NCBI GenBank assembly: GCA_964440605.1
Contig: CAYTSW010000060.1
Coordinates: 1 to 15,450, forward strand
Source: CAYTSW01 sp964440605
GTDB lineage: Bacteria > Planctomycetota > Phycisphaerae > Phycisphaerales > UBA1924
DNA length: 15,450 nt
Direction of reading: 5' to 3'
Made by a program: the position numbers and the translations under genes. Positions 1 through 8,421 of the stretch are shown here, piece after piece. The notes below the pieces were generated by a model that did not search any database, was not told the origin of the DNA, and was given only the letters and a program-made list of their open reading frames with translations. Within the stretch, counting starts at the first letter, position 1. Each line of letters begins with the position of its first letter.

Positions 1-85
1 GCGCGGCGTAGCGTTCGAGCAAGGGGACGGCTCGATCGCGTCGATGACCACCAGCGGAGCGCCCCAACACGAAGGCAGGCGACCG

Positions 86-1123
86 ATGAGTGACAACGGC
101 CAGACCAACCTCCCGCCCGAGGGCGAGCGAGCCCGTGCCGACGGCATCGGCGCGCTGCCCGTCAGCGATGCGCTGGTGAAGCGTGTCGTGGACTCGATCC
201 ACAGGGAGCCGCTGATCGCGCACCTCGGCGGCACGCGGCTGCCCTCGCGCGAGGCGATCGAAGAGCTCGTGGAGCTGATGCGCGAGTTGATGTTTCCCGG
301 CTTCTTCTGCCGGCGCGGGCTGACGGCCAACAACCTGCCGCTGCACGTGCAGGAGCTGCTGACTCGGGCGGCGATCCGCGTGGAGGAGCAGGTGCGTTCG
401 ACGCTTCGGTACATCCGGGACATCGGTCTCGAGTCGGCCGACTGCCCGGAATCGATCGAGTGCGACCGGATGGCGCGGCGGATCACGGCGGAGTTCCTCG
501 ATCAGCTCCCGCACCTGCGCACGCTGCTATCGACCGACGTGCAGGCGGCGTTCGACGGCGACCCGGCGGCGCACCACCACGACGAGACGATCTTCTGCTA
601 CCCGGGCATCGAGGCGATGTTCTCCCACCGCGTGGCGCACGCGCTGCTCATGCTCGGTGTGCCGCTGCTGCCGCGCCTGATCCAGGAAATCGCGCACACG
701 CAGACGGGCATCGATATCCACCCGGGTGCGCACATCGGTCGGGCGTGCTTCATCGACCACGGCGGCGGCGTCGTCATCGGCGAGACGAGCGTCATCGGCG
801 AGCACGCGCGGATCTACCAGAACGTCACCCTCGGCGCCAAGAGCTTCGACAAGGACGAGAAGGGGCGCCTCGTGCGCACGGGCAAGAAGCGCCACCCGAC
901 CATCGGCAACCGCGTGACCATCTACGCAGGCGCGGTCATCCTCGGGGGCGACACGCACATCGGCGACGACTGCGTGATCTCCGGCTCGGTCTTCGTGACC
1001 CAGAGCGTCCCGCCGGGCCACGTGGTGCGCCAGAAACAGCCCGAGCTCGTGCTGCGCTCCAACAAGGAAGCCTCGTACCTCGGCGGCGACCTGGCGAAGG
1101 ACGAGATCCCCGGCGGCGGTTGA
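86..1123 (+). CDS. cysE: serine O-acetyltransferase (CysE/EpsC-type, long N-terminal form)
   Basis: Transfers acetyl from acetyl-CoA to L-serine, giving O-acetylserine for cysteine synthesis in the cytoplasm. The 345-residue protein has a helical N-terminal half and a C-terminal left-handed beta-helix. The serine acetyltransferase core is clear: IDIHPGA with the catalytic-type His near residue 212, then FIDHGGG with the Asp-His pair near 224-225, VIGET, and a GKKRHPTIG segment before the last hexapeptide turns. It is longer than E. coli CysE (273 residues), as in the long form seen in several non-proteobacterial phyla. The ATG at 86 was chosen because AAGG and CAGG lie 10 and 6 bases before it; an in-frame ATG at 44 has no such signal, and the frame stays open to the window edge. 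It converges with the acyltransferase operon, leaving 8 bases between stop codons. Family assignment is firm; the exact start is less so. Confidence 0.93.
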   Translation: MSDNGQTNLPPEGERARADGIGALPVSDALVKRVVDSIHREPLIAHLGGTRLPSREAIEELVELMRELMFPGFFCRRGLTANNLPLHVQELLTRAAIRVEEQVRSTLRYIRDIGLESADCPESIECDRMARRITAEFLDQLPHLRTLLSTDVQAAFDGDPAAHHHDETIFCYPGIEAMFSHRVAHALLMLGVPLLPRLIQEIAHTQTGIDIHPGAHIGRACFIDHGGGVVIGETSVIGEHARIYQNVTLGAKSFDKDEKGRLVRTGKKRHPTIGNRVTIYAGAVILGGDTHIGDDCVISGSVFVTQSVPPGHVVRQKQPELVLRSNKEASYLGGDLAKDEIPGGG

Positions 1124-1131
1124 CGTTCCAC

Positions 1132-1773
1132 TCAGTGCTGGGCGTCGGCCACCACTTCCGCTTCTGACGCCCGTTGCGGCGTGTTGGCGTCGGCGGTGGC
1201 GAAGTATTTGTCACTGTCGCGCGTTTTGATCGGCTTGGCGGGGTTGCCGGCGACGATGGTCCAGGGCTCGACGTCTTTGGTGACGACCGCGCCGCCGCCG
1301 ACGACGGCGCCTTCGCCCACGGTGACGCCCGGCATGATGAGGGCGCGGACGCCGATGAAGGCGTGGTCGCCGATGACGATGGGGGCGGTTTGCAGCGGCA
1401 CCTTGGGGTGTTCGAGGTCGTGGGTGCCGGTGCAGAGGTAGGCCTGCTGGGCGACGACGCAGCGTTTGCCGAGGGTGATGTGGCCCAAGTTGTAGATCTC
1501 GGCCTTGTGCCCGATGCAGGCGGACTGGTGGAGGGTGAGGTGCCAGGGGTAGGTGATGCGCGCGGAGGCGTCGACGTATGCGCCGCCGTGGAACGTGCAG
1601 CCGAACCAGGTGAGCAGGCGTCGTCGCCAGCGGTGCAGAGGTTTGGGCGCCGGGCGGAAGAGCAGGGGGCAGATGGCGTTCCAGAGGACGGCCTTGTAGC
1701 GGTGGCTCTTGGACCAGGGCGTGCCGCCGAAGCGGTCCTGGGCTTTGGTCTCCAGCGGTGCGCGGCTGCTCAT
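1132..1773 (-). CDS. WcaF-like hexapeptide-repeat acyltransferase
   Basis: Predicted cytoplasmic O-acyltransferase, probably acetyl-CoA dependent, acting on a sugar of an extracellular polysaccharide. The 213-residue protein matches the colanic-acid WcaF type. It has a basic, aromatic N-terminus, then ITYPWHLTL, IGHKAEIYNLGHITLG, AYLCTGTHDL with the catalytic-type His118, and VTVGEGAVVGGGAVVTKDVEPW followed by the family's GNPAKPIK ending near residues 177-183. The start is well supported: GAGGAGG (plus-strand 1781-1787) lies 7 bases before the ATG, and the ATG overlaps the stop of the upstream glycosyltransferase as ATGA. It is the last gene of a three-gene minus-strand operon. The tail after residue 185 is rich in Ala, Asp and Glu and outside the fold. 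Acyl donor and acceptor sugar cannot be read from sequence. Confidence 0.92.
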   Translation of the reverse strand: MSSRAPLETKAQDRFGGTPWSKSHRYKAVLWNAICPLLFRPAPKPLHRWRRRLLTWFGCTFHGGAYVDASARITYPWHLTLHQSACIGHKAEIYNLGHITLGKRCVVAQQAYLCTGTHDLEHPKVPLQTAPIVIGDHAFIGVRALIMPGVTVGEGAVVGGGAVVTKDVEPWTIVAGNPAKPIKTRDSDKYFATADANTPQRASEAEVVADAQH

Positions 1774-2960
1774 GCGCGGGCCTCCTCGATGGTGGTCGCG
1801 TGGCGCACCGACGCCGCCCCGCCCAGAAGCTCGCGGAAGACCTCGAGGTACTGCTCGGCGACACGCTTTGTGCTGAAGGCGCGGGCGGTCTGAGCCGCCG
1901 CCTCGCTCATGCGACGGTGTCGTGCGGGGTCGTTGCGCATGGTGTCCAACGTATCGGCCAGAGCGTGGGCCAGGCGTTGATCCGCGTCGTCGGCGCGGTG
2001 GTCGAAGGTGCGTCCGTTCTCGGCGTTGCGCACGAAGTCGGTGAAGCAGGGCAGGCCGGAGACGATGGGCGGGAGGCCGGTGGCCATCGCCTCGAGCGGC
2101 GCGACGCCGAAGCTCTCGCCGCGATCGGCGCAGGACGGATAGCAGTAAACGTCGGCGTCCCACAGGGCCTGGCGGAGTTGATCGCGGTCGTAGATGGGCT
2201 CGTCGAAGGTGATGGGCGCGTTGGCGGCGAGGCGTTTGAGGTCTTCGAGGTAGGCGGGCCCGCTGCCGCCGCGGCCGGCGCTCGAGGGTCCGACGATGCG
2301 CACGCGCGTGGGCGTGCCGCGGTCGCGGAGGGTGTGGGCCGCTTGGATCAGCAGCTCCAGCCCCTTCTCGCGGTGGATGCGGCCGGTGTAGAGGATGAGC
2401 GGTTCGCGGTGGTCTGTCTCGCGGGGCGTGTCGGGCGGGTAGAAGCGATCGACATCGATCGGGTTGGGCACGACGTGCGTGCGCGCCTGCGCCCAGGGCG
2501 CCTGCTCGGCGATGGCCTCGGCGACGGACGACGAGGGCGTGACGAACAGGTCGGCCCGTTGATAGAGCTTGAGCTGGCCCTTCGGGAAGCGCGAGACGTT
2601 GACGACGACGCGGCCGGCCGAGCGTTTGAGCCGCGGCAGGACGATGGGCGCCCAGAAGGTGTTGGTCACCACGACGTCGGCCCGCGGGAGTAGGGGCAGG
2701 GTGCGCACGACGTACCAGAGGTCGGCGATGAGGTTGGCCTTGGGGGCGTCCGAGCCCTTGAGGTTGGTGAGGCGGCGGTGCTGGACGCCGCGGTCGTCGA
2801 CGGCGCGGGCGGGCAGATCGGCCCAGCGTTTGGAGACGATGGCGACGTCGTGGCCGGCGTCGGACCACTCCCAAGCGGTGTTGAGCCAGCGTCGTTCGAC
2901 GGCGCCGCCGGGGCCGGGCGGTGTGGGGAGGAAGGGGCCGAGGAGGATGGTCAGGCGCAT
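1770..2960 (-). CDS. GT4-family glycosyltransferase
   Basis: Predicted cytoplasmic retaining glycosyltransferase with a GT-B fold, adding one sugar from a nucleotide-sugar donor to a lipid-linked oligosaccharide. The 396-residue protein starts with the usual N-terminal strand and Gly-rich loop (residues 1-20, including PGPGGAVERR). The C-terminal donor-binding domain opens with LYTGRIHREKGLELL (190-204), and the GT4 E-x7-E signature is ESFGVAPLE (Glu282 and Glu290). VPNPIDVDRFYP near 164-175 is the typical interdomain segment. It starts 10 bases after the stop of the upstream acyltransferase, and its stop overlaps the next start by four bases, so the three genes are probably co-transcribed. 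No transmembrane segment is seen. The sugar transferred cannot be told from sequence. Confidence 0.93.
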   Translation of the reverse strand: MRLTILLGPFLPTPPGPGGAVERRWLNTAWEWSDAGHDVAIVSKRWADLPARAVDDRGVQHRRLTNLKGSDAPKANLIADLWYVVRTLPLLPRADVVVTNTFWAPIVLPRLKRSAGRVVVNVSRFPKGQLKLYQRADLFVTPSSSVAEAIAEQAPWAQARTHVVPNPIDVDRFYPPDTPRETDHREPLILYTGRIHREKGLELLIQAAHTLRDRGTPTRVRIVGPSSAGRGGSGPAYLEDLKRLAANAPITFDEPIYDRDQLRQALWDADVYCYPSCADRGESFGVAPLEAMATGLPPIVSGLPCFTDFVRNAENGRTFDHRADDADQRLAHALADTLDTMRNDPARHRRMSEAAAQTARAFSTKRVAEQYLEVFRELLGGAASVRHATTIEEARA

Positions 2961-2970
2961 GCCGGCCCCG

Positions 2971-3663
2971 TCACTGGTCAGGCGTTGCGGCGTGGATGGG
3001 CGAGGCTTCGTTCGGTCGCGGCGACGCCGGGTCGTGCCGCGGGCGTCCGCGCACGGGCGTTGCCGGGTTGCCGACGGCGATCATATCGGCGGGTACGTCG
3101 CGCAAGGCCACGGCTCCGCCGGCGAGGATGGCGTTGTCGCCGATGCGGACGTTGGGCCCGACGAAGGCGTGGGCGCAGACCCAGGCGCCGTCGCCGACGG
3201 TGATGGGGGGTCGGAGGAGGGGGAAGTCTTCGCGTTTGTAGTCGTGAGTGCCGGCGCAGAGGTAGGCGTGCTGGGAGATGGTGACGTGGGCGCCGAGGGT
3301 GACGTAGCCCAGGTTGTAGACCTCGGCGTGCTCGGCGATGGTCGCGTGCTCGCCCATGGTGAGGAGCCAGGGGTGCTTGATTGTGGCCGAGGGCCAGACC
3401 TTGGCGTGAGGCCCGAGCGTGGCGCCGAAGAGGCGGAGGAGGAAGCGCCGGAAGGCGTAGAGGCGTGAGGGCGAGAAGCGGAAGAGCGTGCCGCGCACGA
3501 GGGCCCAGAGCGCCCGGCGGAGGTATTCGGACCTGGCGTAGGGGAAGTCGGCGCAGCGATCGAATCGTTGGAAGGTGCGTCCGGGCCCGACGAGCGTGGG
3601 CTTGGGGAACCCCTCGGCGGGCTCGTGGGGTTGAGGGGGTTGGGGTGGGGCGTCGCCGGGCAT
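2971..3663 (-). CDS. second WcaF-like hexapeptide-repeat acyltransferase
   Basis: Predicted O-acyltransferase of polysaccharide biosynthesis, 230 residues from the chosen start. The fold is the same as that of the acyltransferase two genes downstream: IKHPWLLTMG, HAEVYNLGYVTLG, AYLCAGTHDYK with the catalytic-type His140, then ITVGDGAWV and VGNPATPVRG near 197-206. The N-terminal 25 residues and the last 25 are Pro-rich and lie outside the fold. An in-frame GTG at 3687 would add eight residues. The ATG at 3663 is preferred because a TACACT -10-like hexamer (minus strand 3676-3671) ends 7 bases before it, which fits a leaderless message; neither start has a Shine-Dalgarno sequence. First gene of the minus operon, divergent from ATP sulfurylase. 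It may act on a different sugar or position than its relative. Confidence 0.91.
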   Translation of the reverse strand: MPGDAPPQPPQPHEPAEGFPKPTLVGPGRTFQRFDRCADFPYARSEYLRRALWALVRGTLFRFSPSRLYAFRRFLLRLFGATLGPHAKVWPSATIKHPWLLTMGEHATIAEHAEVYNLGYVTLGAHVTISQHAYLCAGTHDYKREDFPLLRPPITVGDGAWVCAHAFVGPNVRIGDNAILAGGAVALRDVPADMIAVGNPATPVRGRPRHDPASPRPNEASPIHAATPDQ

Positions 3664-3666
3664 GCC

Positions 3667-3676
3667 GGCGAGTGTA
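3667..3676 (-). promoter_or_regulatory. candidate leaderless promoter of the acyltransferase operon
   Basis: The minus strand reads TACACTCGCC here. The hexamer TACACT (3676-3671) resembles a -10 box and ends 7 bases before the ATG at 3663, which would put the transcription start at or next to the initiation codon. No convincing -35 is seen. The same ten bases occur before the sat operon and before the epimerase. Promoter function is inferred. Confidence 0.5.
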
Positions 3677-3742
3677 CGTGTGGCCACGGTGGGGGTTCGC
3701 CCGCGGCGTTTGCAGAGGGGCGGCAGCGGGCGGGCGGGTTGC

Positions 3743-3752
3743 TACACTCGCC
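3743..3752 (+). promoter_or_regulatory. candidate promoter (extended -10) of the sat operon
   Basis: TACACTCGCC follows TGC, giving the extended -10 arrangement TG-N-TACACT (3740-3748). Transcription would start near 3755 and leave a leader of about 77 bases before the sat start codon. No -35 match is seen at normal spacing. It is an exact copy of the element in front of the divergent acyltransferase, on the opposite strand. Confidence 0.45.
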
Positions 3753-3755
3753 CCC

Positions 3756-3819
3756 GGCGTCGGTGGGACGCCCGCGTATCCCGTTGTTCAACATGCCTTG
3801 CCGTCCGATCAACCGGACG
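3756..3819 (+). promoter_or_regulatory. two hairpins in the sat leader
   Basis: GGCGTC (3756-3761) pairs perfectly with GACGCC (3767-3772) around a 5-base loop. CGTCCG (3802-3807) pairs with CGGACG (3814-3819) around ATCAAC. The second stem ends on the first base of the Shine-Dalgarno sequence. I recognise no known riboswitch. The structure could influence ribosome access, or it could be chance pairing in GC-rich DNA. Confidence 0.3.
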
Positions 3820-3824
3820 AGGAG
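3819..3824 (+). promoter_or_regulatory. Shine-Dalgarno sequence deciding the sat start
   Basis: GAGGAG lies 7 bases before the ATG at 3832. It favours that codon over the in-frame ATG at 3793 and GTG at 3763. The protein then begins MSGLIAPHGG, which matches the usual beginning of this ATP sulfurylase class. Confidence 0.75.
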
Positions 3825-3831
3825 CCGATCG

Positions 3832-4998
<1,167 letters not shown>

Positions 4999-5027
4999 GT
5001 GGGCGCTGAGCGGCGGGTGGCTGCGGC

Positions 5028-6191
5028 GTGAAGATCGTCCACTTTCTCGATGACATCCGCCTTGAATCCGGGGGGGTGGTGCGCGCGGTGCTTGACTACG
5101 TCAAGCTGCTGGCGGCGCGGGGGCACGAGGTAACGCTGGTGACCCTGCACGCTCAGGACGTGCCCGCGTCGTGGCGTGAGGGAGGTGCCGGGTTGCCTCG
5201 CGTGGTGGAGTTGCCGCGCGATCGTCGGTCGTTCGGGCTGATGTCGAAGGCGGGGGTGGAGGCGTTCGAGCGTGTGCTGCGGGAGGCGGAGGTGCTGCAC
5301 CTGCACGGGCCCTGGGAGCGGACGAACGCGCAGGCGGCGGGCGCGGCGCGTCGGCTGGGCGTCGGGTACGTGCTGAGCGTGCACGGGATGCTCGACGAGT
5401 GGTCGGTGGCGCAGCAGGCGCTCAAGAAGAAGGTGTACCACGCGTTGGTCGCCAGGCGGATGCTGGGCGGGGCGGCGGTGGTGCATGTGACGGCGGACGA
5501 TGAGGGTCGGCAGGCGGCGCGATGGATCCCGAAGGGCCCGGCGGTGGAAGTGTTGCCGATCCTGGTGGACTTCGACGACTACCGGGAGTTGCCCGAGGCA
5601 TCGCTGGCGTTGGAGCGGATCGAGGGGGTGCCGGCGGAGGGGCCGCGCGTGCTGTTCCTCAGCCGCGTGCACCCGAAGAAGGGTGTTGAGAACGCGATCG
5701 GGATGCTGCCGATGCTGGCCGAGCGTGGGCACCGCCCGTCGCTGCTGATCGCGGGCACGGGCCCGAGCGCGTATCGGCACGGGCTCGAAGCGTTGGCGAC
5801 GGAGCTGGCGGTGCGGGACCGGGTGCACTTTCTAGGGATGGTCAAGGGGATGGAGAAGATCGCGTTGTACCGGTTGTGCGACGTGTACGTGCTGCCGACG
5901 AGCCAGGAGAACTTCGGGATCGTGCTGCCCGAGGCGTTGGCGTGTGAGACGCCGGTGGTGACGACGAAGGGGACGGACATCTGGCGCGAGATCGAGGGGA
6001 GCGGTGGGGGGGTGATCGTGGAACAACGCCCCGAGGGGTTCGCGAAGGCGGTGGGCGATCTGCTCGATGATGAGGAGAGACGGGCGGCGATGGGCCGCGC
6101 GGGTCGGGAGTGGGTGTTCCGTCACCTGGACCCGGAGCGGATCCTGGATGGGCTGGAGGCGGTGTACGGTCGAGCGGCGGCGAACCCGTAG
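5028..6191 (+). CDS. GT4-family glycosyltransferase
   Basis: Predicted cytoplasmic GT-B glycosyltransferase of polysaccharide assembly, 387 residues from a GTG start. The N-terminus MKIVHFLDDIRLESGGVVRA is the usual acceptor-domain opening. LHLHGPWERTN (90-100) and LSVHGMLDEW (116-125) are typical of this GT4 subgroup. The donor domain has LSRVHPKKGVENAI (211-224), IAGTGP (241-246) and the E-x7-E signature in SQENFGIVLPEA (Glu294 and Glu302). The Shine-Dalgarno match is weak, but the start gives a complete first strand. It follows sat by 29 bases and precedes a second glycosyltransferase by 56 bases, so read-through from the sat promoter is likely. Donor and acceptor are unknown. Confidence 0.92.
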   Translation: MKIVHFLDDIRLESGGVVRAVLDYVKLLAARGHEVTLVTLHAQDVPASWREGGAGLPRVVELPRDRRSFGLMSKAGVEAFERVLREAEVLHLHGPWERTNAQAAGAARRLGVGYVLSVHGMLDEWSVAQQALKKKVYHALVARRMLGGAAVVHVTADDEGRQAARWIPKGPAVEVLPILVDFDDYRELPEASLALERIEGVPAEGPRVLFLSRVHPKKGVENAIGMLPMLAERGHRPSLLIAGTGPSAYRHGLEALATELAVRDRVHFLGMVKGMEKIALYRLCDVYVLPTSQENFGIVLPEALACETPVVTTKGTDIWREIEGSGGGVIVEQRPEGFAKAVGDLLDDEERRAAMGRAGREWVFRHLDPERILDGLEAVYGRAAANP

Positions 6192-6233
6192 GGGGTCCGA
6201 CGCGTACGAGGTCCGGCGCGTGGGTGGCGGGGC

Positions 6234-6239
6234 GGAGGA
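6234..6239 (+). promoter_or_regulatory. Shine-Dalgarno sequence deciding the start of the second plus-strand glycosyltransferase
   Basis: GGAGGA lies 8 bases before the GTG at 6248. It supports that codon over the longer in-frame ATG at 6110, which would overlap the preceding glycosyltransferase by more than 80 bases and add 46 residues unlike the family. Confidence 0.7.
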
Positions 6240-6247
6240 CGAGCGAC

Positions 6248-7519
6248 GTGGCGCAGACATCGAGCGAGTCAACCCGGACGGACGCGGGCGAGCGTCCGAA
6301 GCTGCTGATCGTCGCCAACGCGCCGAGCCCCTATCGCATCAGCCAGCACCGGCGATTTGCGCATGAGATCCCGGAGTTCGAGTTGCACTCGATCTTCATG
6401 CAGCGGCACAACATCTTCAGTTGGGAGCTCGAGGACGCGCCGGAGATCAACGCGGTGTACTGGGGCGACGAGGAGGCGGGGTACGCCAAGCAGAGCCCGA
6501 AGAACGCGCTGCGGGAGTGGCGCAAGGGGGGGCGGGTGATCCGCTGGATCAAGGAGCACGAGCCGGCGGCGGTGAGCGTGCTCGGGTACGACGATGCGGG
6601 GCGGCTTCGCCTGCTGCGTTGGCTGCGCAAGAACCATGTGCCGCACTTCGTCTTCGGTGACAGCAACGTGCACGGCGACGCGTCGGCGGGCGTGCGCAGG
6701 GGGCTCAAGCGTCGCGTGGTGGGAGCGATCGCGCGGGGAGCGAGCGCGATGCTGGTGTGCGGTCGGTTCGGGATCGATTTTTTCGCGCGGTACGGGGCGC
6801 GTGCGCACAAGTGCTGCTTCGTGCCGCACGAGCCGGACTACACGAAGTTCGACCGCGTGACCGGGGCGTCGATCGCGTCGGCGCTCGACAAACACGGACT
6901 GGAAGCGGGGCGCAAGAAGTTGCTGTTCGTGGGGCGGCTGGTGGCGTTCAAGCGCCCTGCGCAACTTGCGCGGGCGTTCGCGGCGATCGCGGAGCAACGC
7001 CCGGAGTGGGACCTTGTGATCGTGGGCGACGGGCCGGCGCGAGACGCGGTGGAGCGGGCGGCGGGGGGTTTGTTGGGTGATCGGGTGCGCATGCTCGGGG
7101 CGGTGTTGGACCAGAACGAGCTGGCGTCGATCTACAAGGCGTGCGACGCTTTCGTGTTGCCGAGCTTCGCCGAGCCGTGGGGCGTGGTGACGGTGGAGGC
7201 GGCGAAGGCGGGGCTGGCGATCATCACGAGCGACTCTGTGGGCAGCGCGGACCTGGTGGAGGAGGGCGTGAACGGGCGTGTCTTCCGGACGGACGACGAG
7301 GGGCACCTGTCGGAGGTGATTCTGGACGTCACGGCGCACGCCGAGCGGATGCGCGAGGCGACGCCCGGGGTGTTCGCGCGGTGGCGTGAGCGGTGTGACC
7401 AGGTGCTCGGGATGCGTCGGGCGCTGTGGCTGGCGGGCCTGCTGCCCGGCGAGGACCCGTACGCTCGCTTTGAGAACGCTTCGGCTCGAGAGGACGCGGT
7501 GGCGGAGGTGACGGCGTGA
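6248..7519 (+). CDS. GT4-family glycosyltransferase
   Basis: Predicted cytoplasmic GT-B glycosyltransferase, 423 residues from the GTG chosen by its Shine-Dalgarno sequence. A short polar N-terminus (1-16) precedes PKLLIVANAPSPYRISQH (17-34), the opening common to polysaccharide glycosyltransferases. The donor domain begins at KKLLFVGRLVAFKRP (223-237), continues with VIVGDGP (257-263), and carries the E-x7-E motif in FAEPWGVVTVEA (Glu309 and Glu317). The C-terminal 50 residues extend past the Rossmann domain. Its stop overlaps the sulfotransferase start as GTGA, so the two are translationally coupled. The glycosyltransferase and sulfotransferase may act in sequence on one residue, but that is inference. 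Confidence 0.92.
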   Translation: MAQTSSESTRTDAGERPKLLIVANAPSPYRISQHRRFAHEIPEFELHSIFMQRHNIFSWELEDAPEINAVYWGDEEAGYAKQSPKNALREWRKGGRVIRWIKEHEPAAVSVLGYDDAGRLRLLRWLRKNHVPHFVFGDSNVHGDASAGVRRGLKRRVVGAIARGASAMLVCGRFGIDFFARYGARAHKCCFVPHEPDYTKFDRVTGASIASALDKHGLEAGRKKLLFVGRLVAFKRPAQLARAFAAIAEQRPEWDLVIVGDGPARDAVERAAGGLLGDRVRMLGAVLDQNELASIYKACDAFVLPSFAEPWGVVTVEAAKAGLAIITSDSVGSADLVEEGVNGRVFRTDDEGHLSEVILDVTAHAERMREATPGVFARWRERCDQVLGMRRALWLAGLLPGEDPYARFENASAREDAVAEVTA

Positions 7520-8379
7520 CGCTGCCGAGCTTCCTCATTGTTGGGGCGATGAAGGCGGGGACGACGACGCTGTTCCAGGACCTCGAGACGCACCCGCGGA
7601 TCTATGCGCCGATCGACAAGGAGCCTTCGTCGCTGACGAGCGACGAGATCCTGACGGACAAAGGGCGGCGGGCGTATGAGCGGTTGTTCGCGCGGGCGCC
7701 CGCGGACGCGGTGTGCTTCGAGGCGTCGACGGACTACACGAAGCTGCCGCGGTGCCCGGGCGTGCCCGATCGTGCGATGCGGGTGCTGGGTCCCGAGTTG
7801 AAGGTGATCTACATCATCCGCGACCCGGTGAAGCGGACGATCAGCCATCATGCGCACGAGTACAGCCACGCGTTCTGCTCGGCGGATGCGGACGCCGAGA
7901 TCCAGGGGCACGCGCGGTTCATCGACTATTCGTGCTACGCGATGCAGATCGAGCCCTGGCTCCGGACGTTCGGCGAGGACAACGTGCGGGTGCTGCAACT
8001 GGAGGAGTACTCGAAGCAGCGGGGTCGGATCGTGGGGCTGCTGGAAGAGTGGCTGGGCCTCGAGAATCGGGGGGAGCTGGTGGACCCGTCGCGCGTGGCG
8101 AACTCGGCGTCGAATCGTGTGGTGCACAACGGGTTGAGTCGTCGGATCGCCGATAGCCCGCTGTATCGGCGATGCGTCAGGCCGATATTGGCCGACCGTC
8201 TGCGGGTGTCGTTGCGTGACCGCCTCTCGAGCCCGCCTCCCGCGCCGCCGGCGCCGCCTTCGCAGGCGACGCTGGACCTGATCCGGGAGCGTACGGGTCG
8301 AGAACTCGACCGACTGCGGGCTTTGGTCGATCTAGACTGGTGTCACGCGGGTGCTCGGGATGCGCAGGCCCGAGCGTAG
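7516..8379 (+). CDS. sulfotransferase (PAPS-dependent type)
   Basis: Predicted to transfer sulfate from 3'-phosphoadenosine 5'-phosphosulfate (PAPS) to a hydroxyl or amino group of a carbohydrate. The 287-residue protein has both PAPS-binding elements of the family. The 5'-phosphosulfate loop is FLIVGAMKAGTTTLF (6-20, Lys13), and the 3'-phosphate element is VIYIIRDPVKRTISHH (97-112, Arg102 and Ser110), with DKEP at 34-37. No signal peptide or membrane segment is seen, so it should act in the cytoplasm on precursors. The GTG start overlaps the preceding stop, and GGAGG (7504-7508) lies 7 bases before it. Residues 236-255 form a Pro-rich linker before a short helical C-terminus. With sat in the same operon, this is the likely consumer of the activated sulfate. 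Confidence 0.9.
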   Translation: MTLPSFLIVGAMKAGTTTLFQDLETHPRIYAPIDKEPSSLTSDEILTDKGRRAYERLFARAPADAVCFEASTDYTKLPRCPGVPDRAMRVLGPELKVIYIIRDPVKRTISHHAHEYSHAFCSADADAEIQGHARFIDYSCYAMQIEPWLRTFGEDNVRVLQLEEYSKQRGRIVGLLEEWLGLENRGELVDPSRVANSASNRVVHNGLSRRIADSPLYRRCVRPILADRLRVSLRDRLSSPPPAPPAPPSQATLDLIRERTGRELDRLRALVDLDWCHAGARDAQARA

Positions 8380-8421
8380 CGCTCGTGTGCTGACCAGCGA
8401 CCGCTCACGAGACGGAGACCG

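Noticed and set aside
44..85. Upstream ATG for the serine acetyltransferase
   Set aside because: No ribosome-binding site precedes it, and the added 14 residues have no family match; the ATG at 86 has a better signal.
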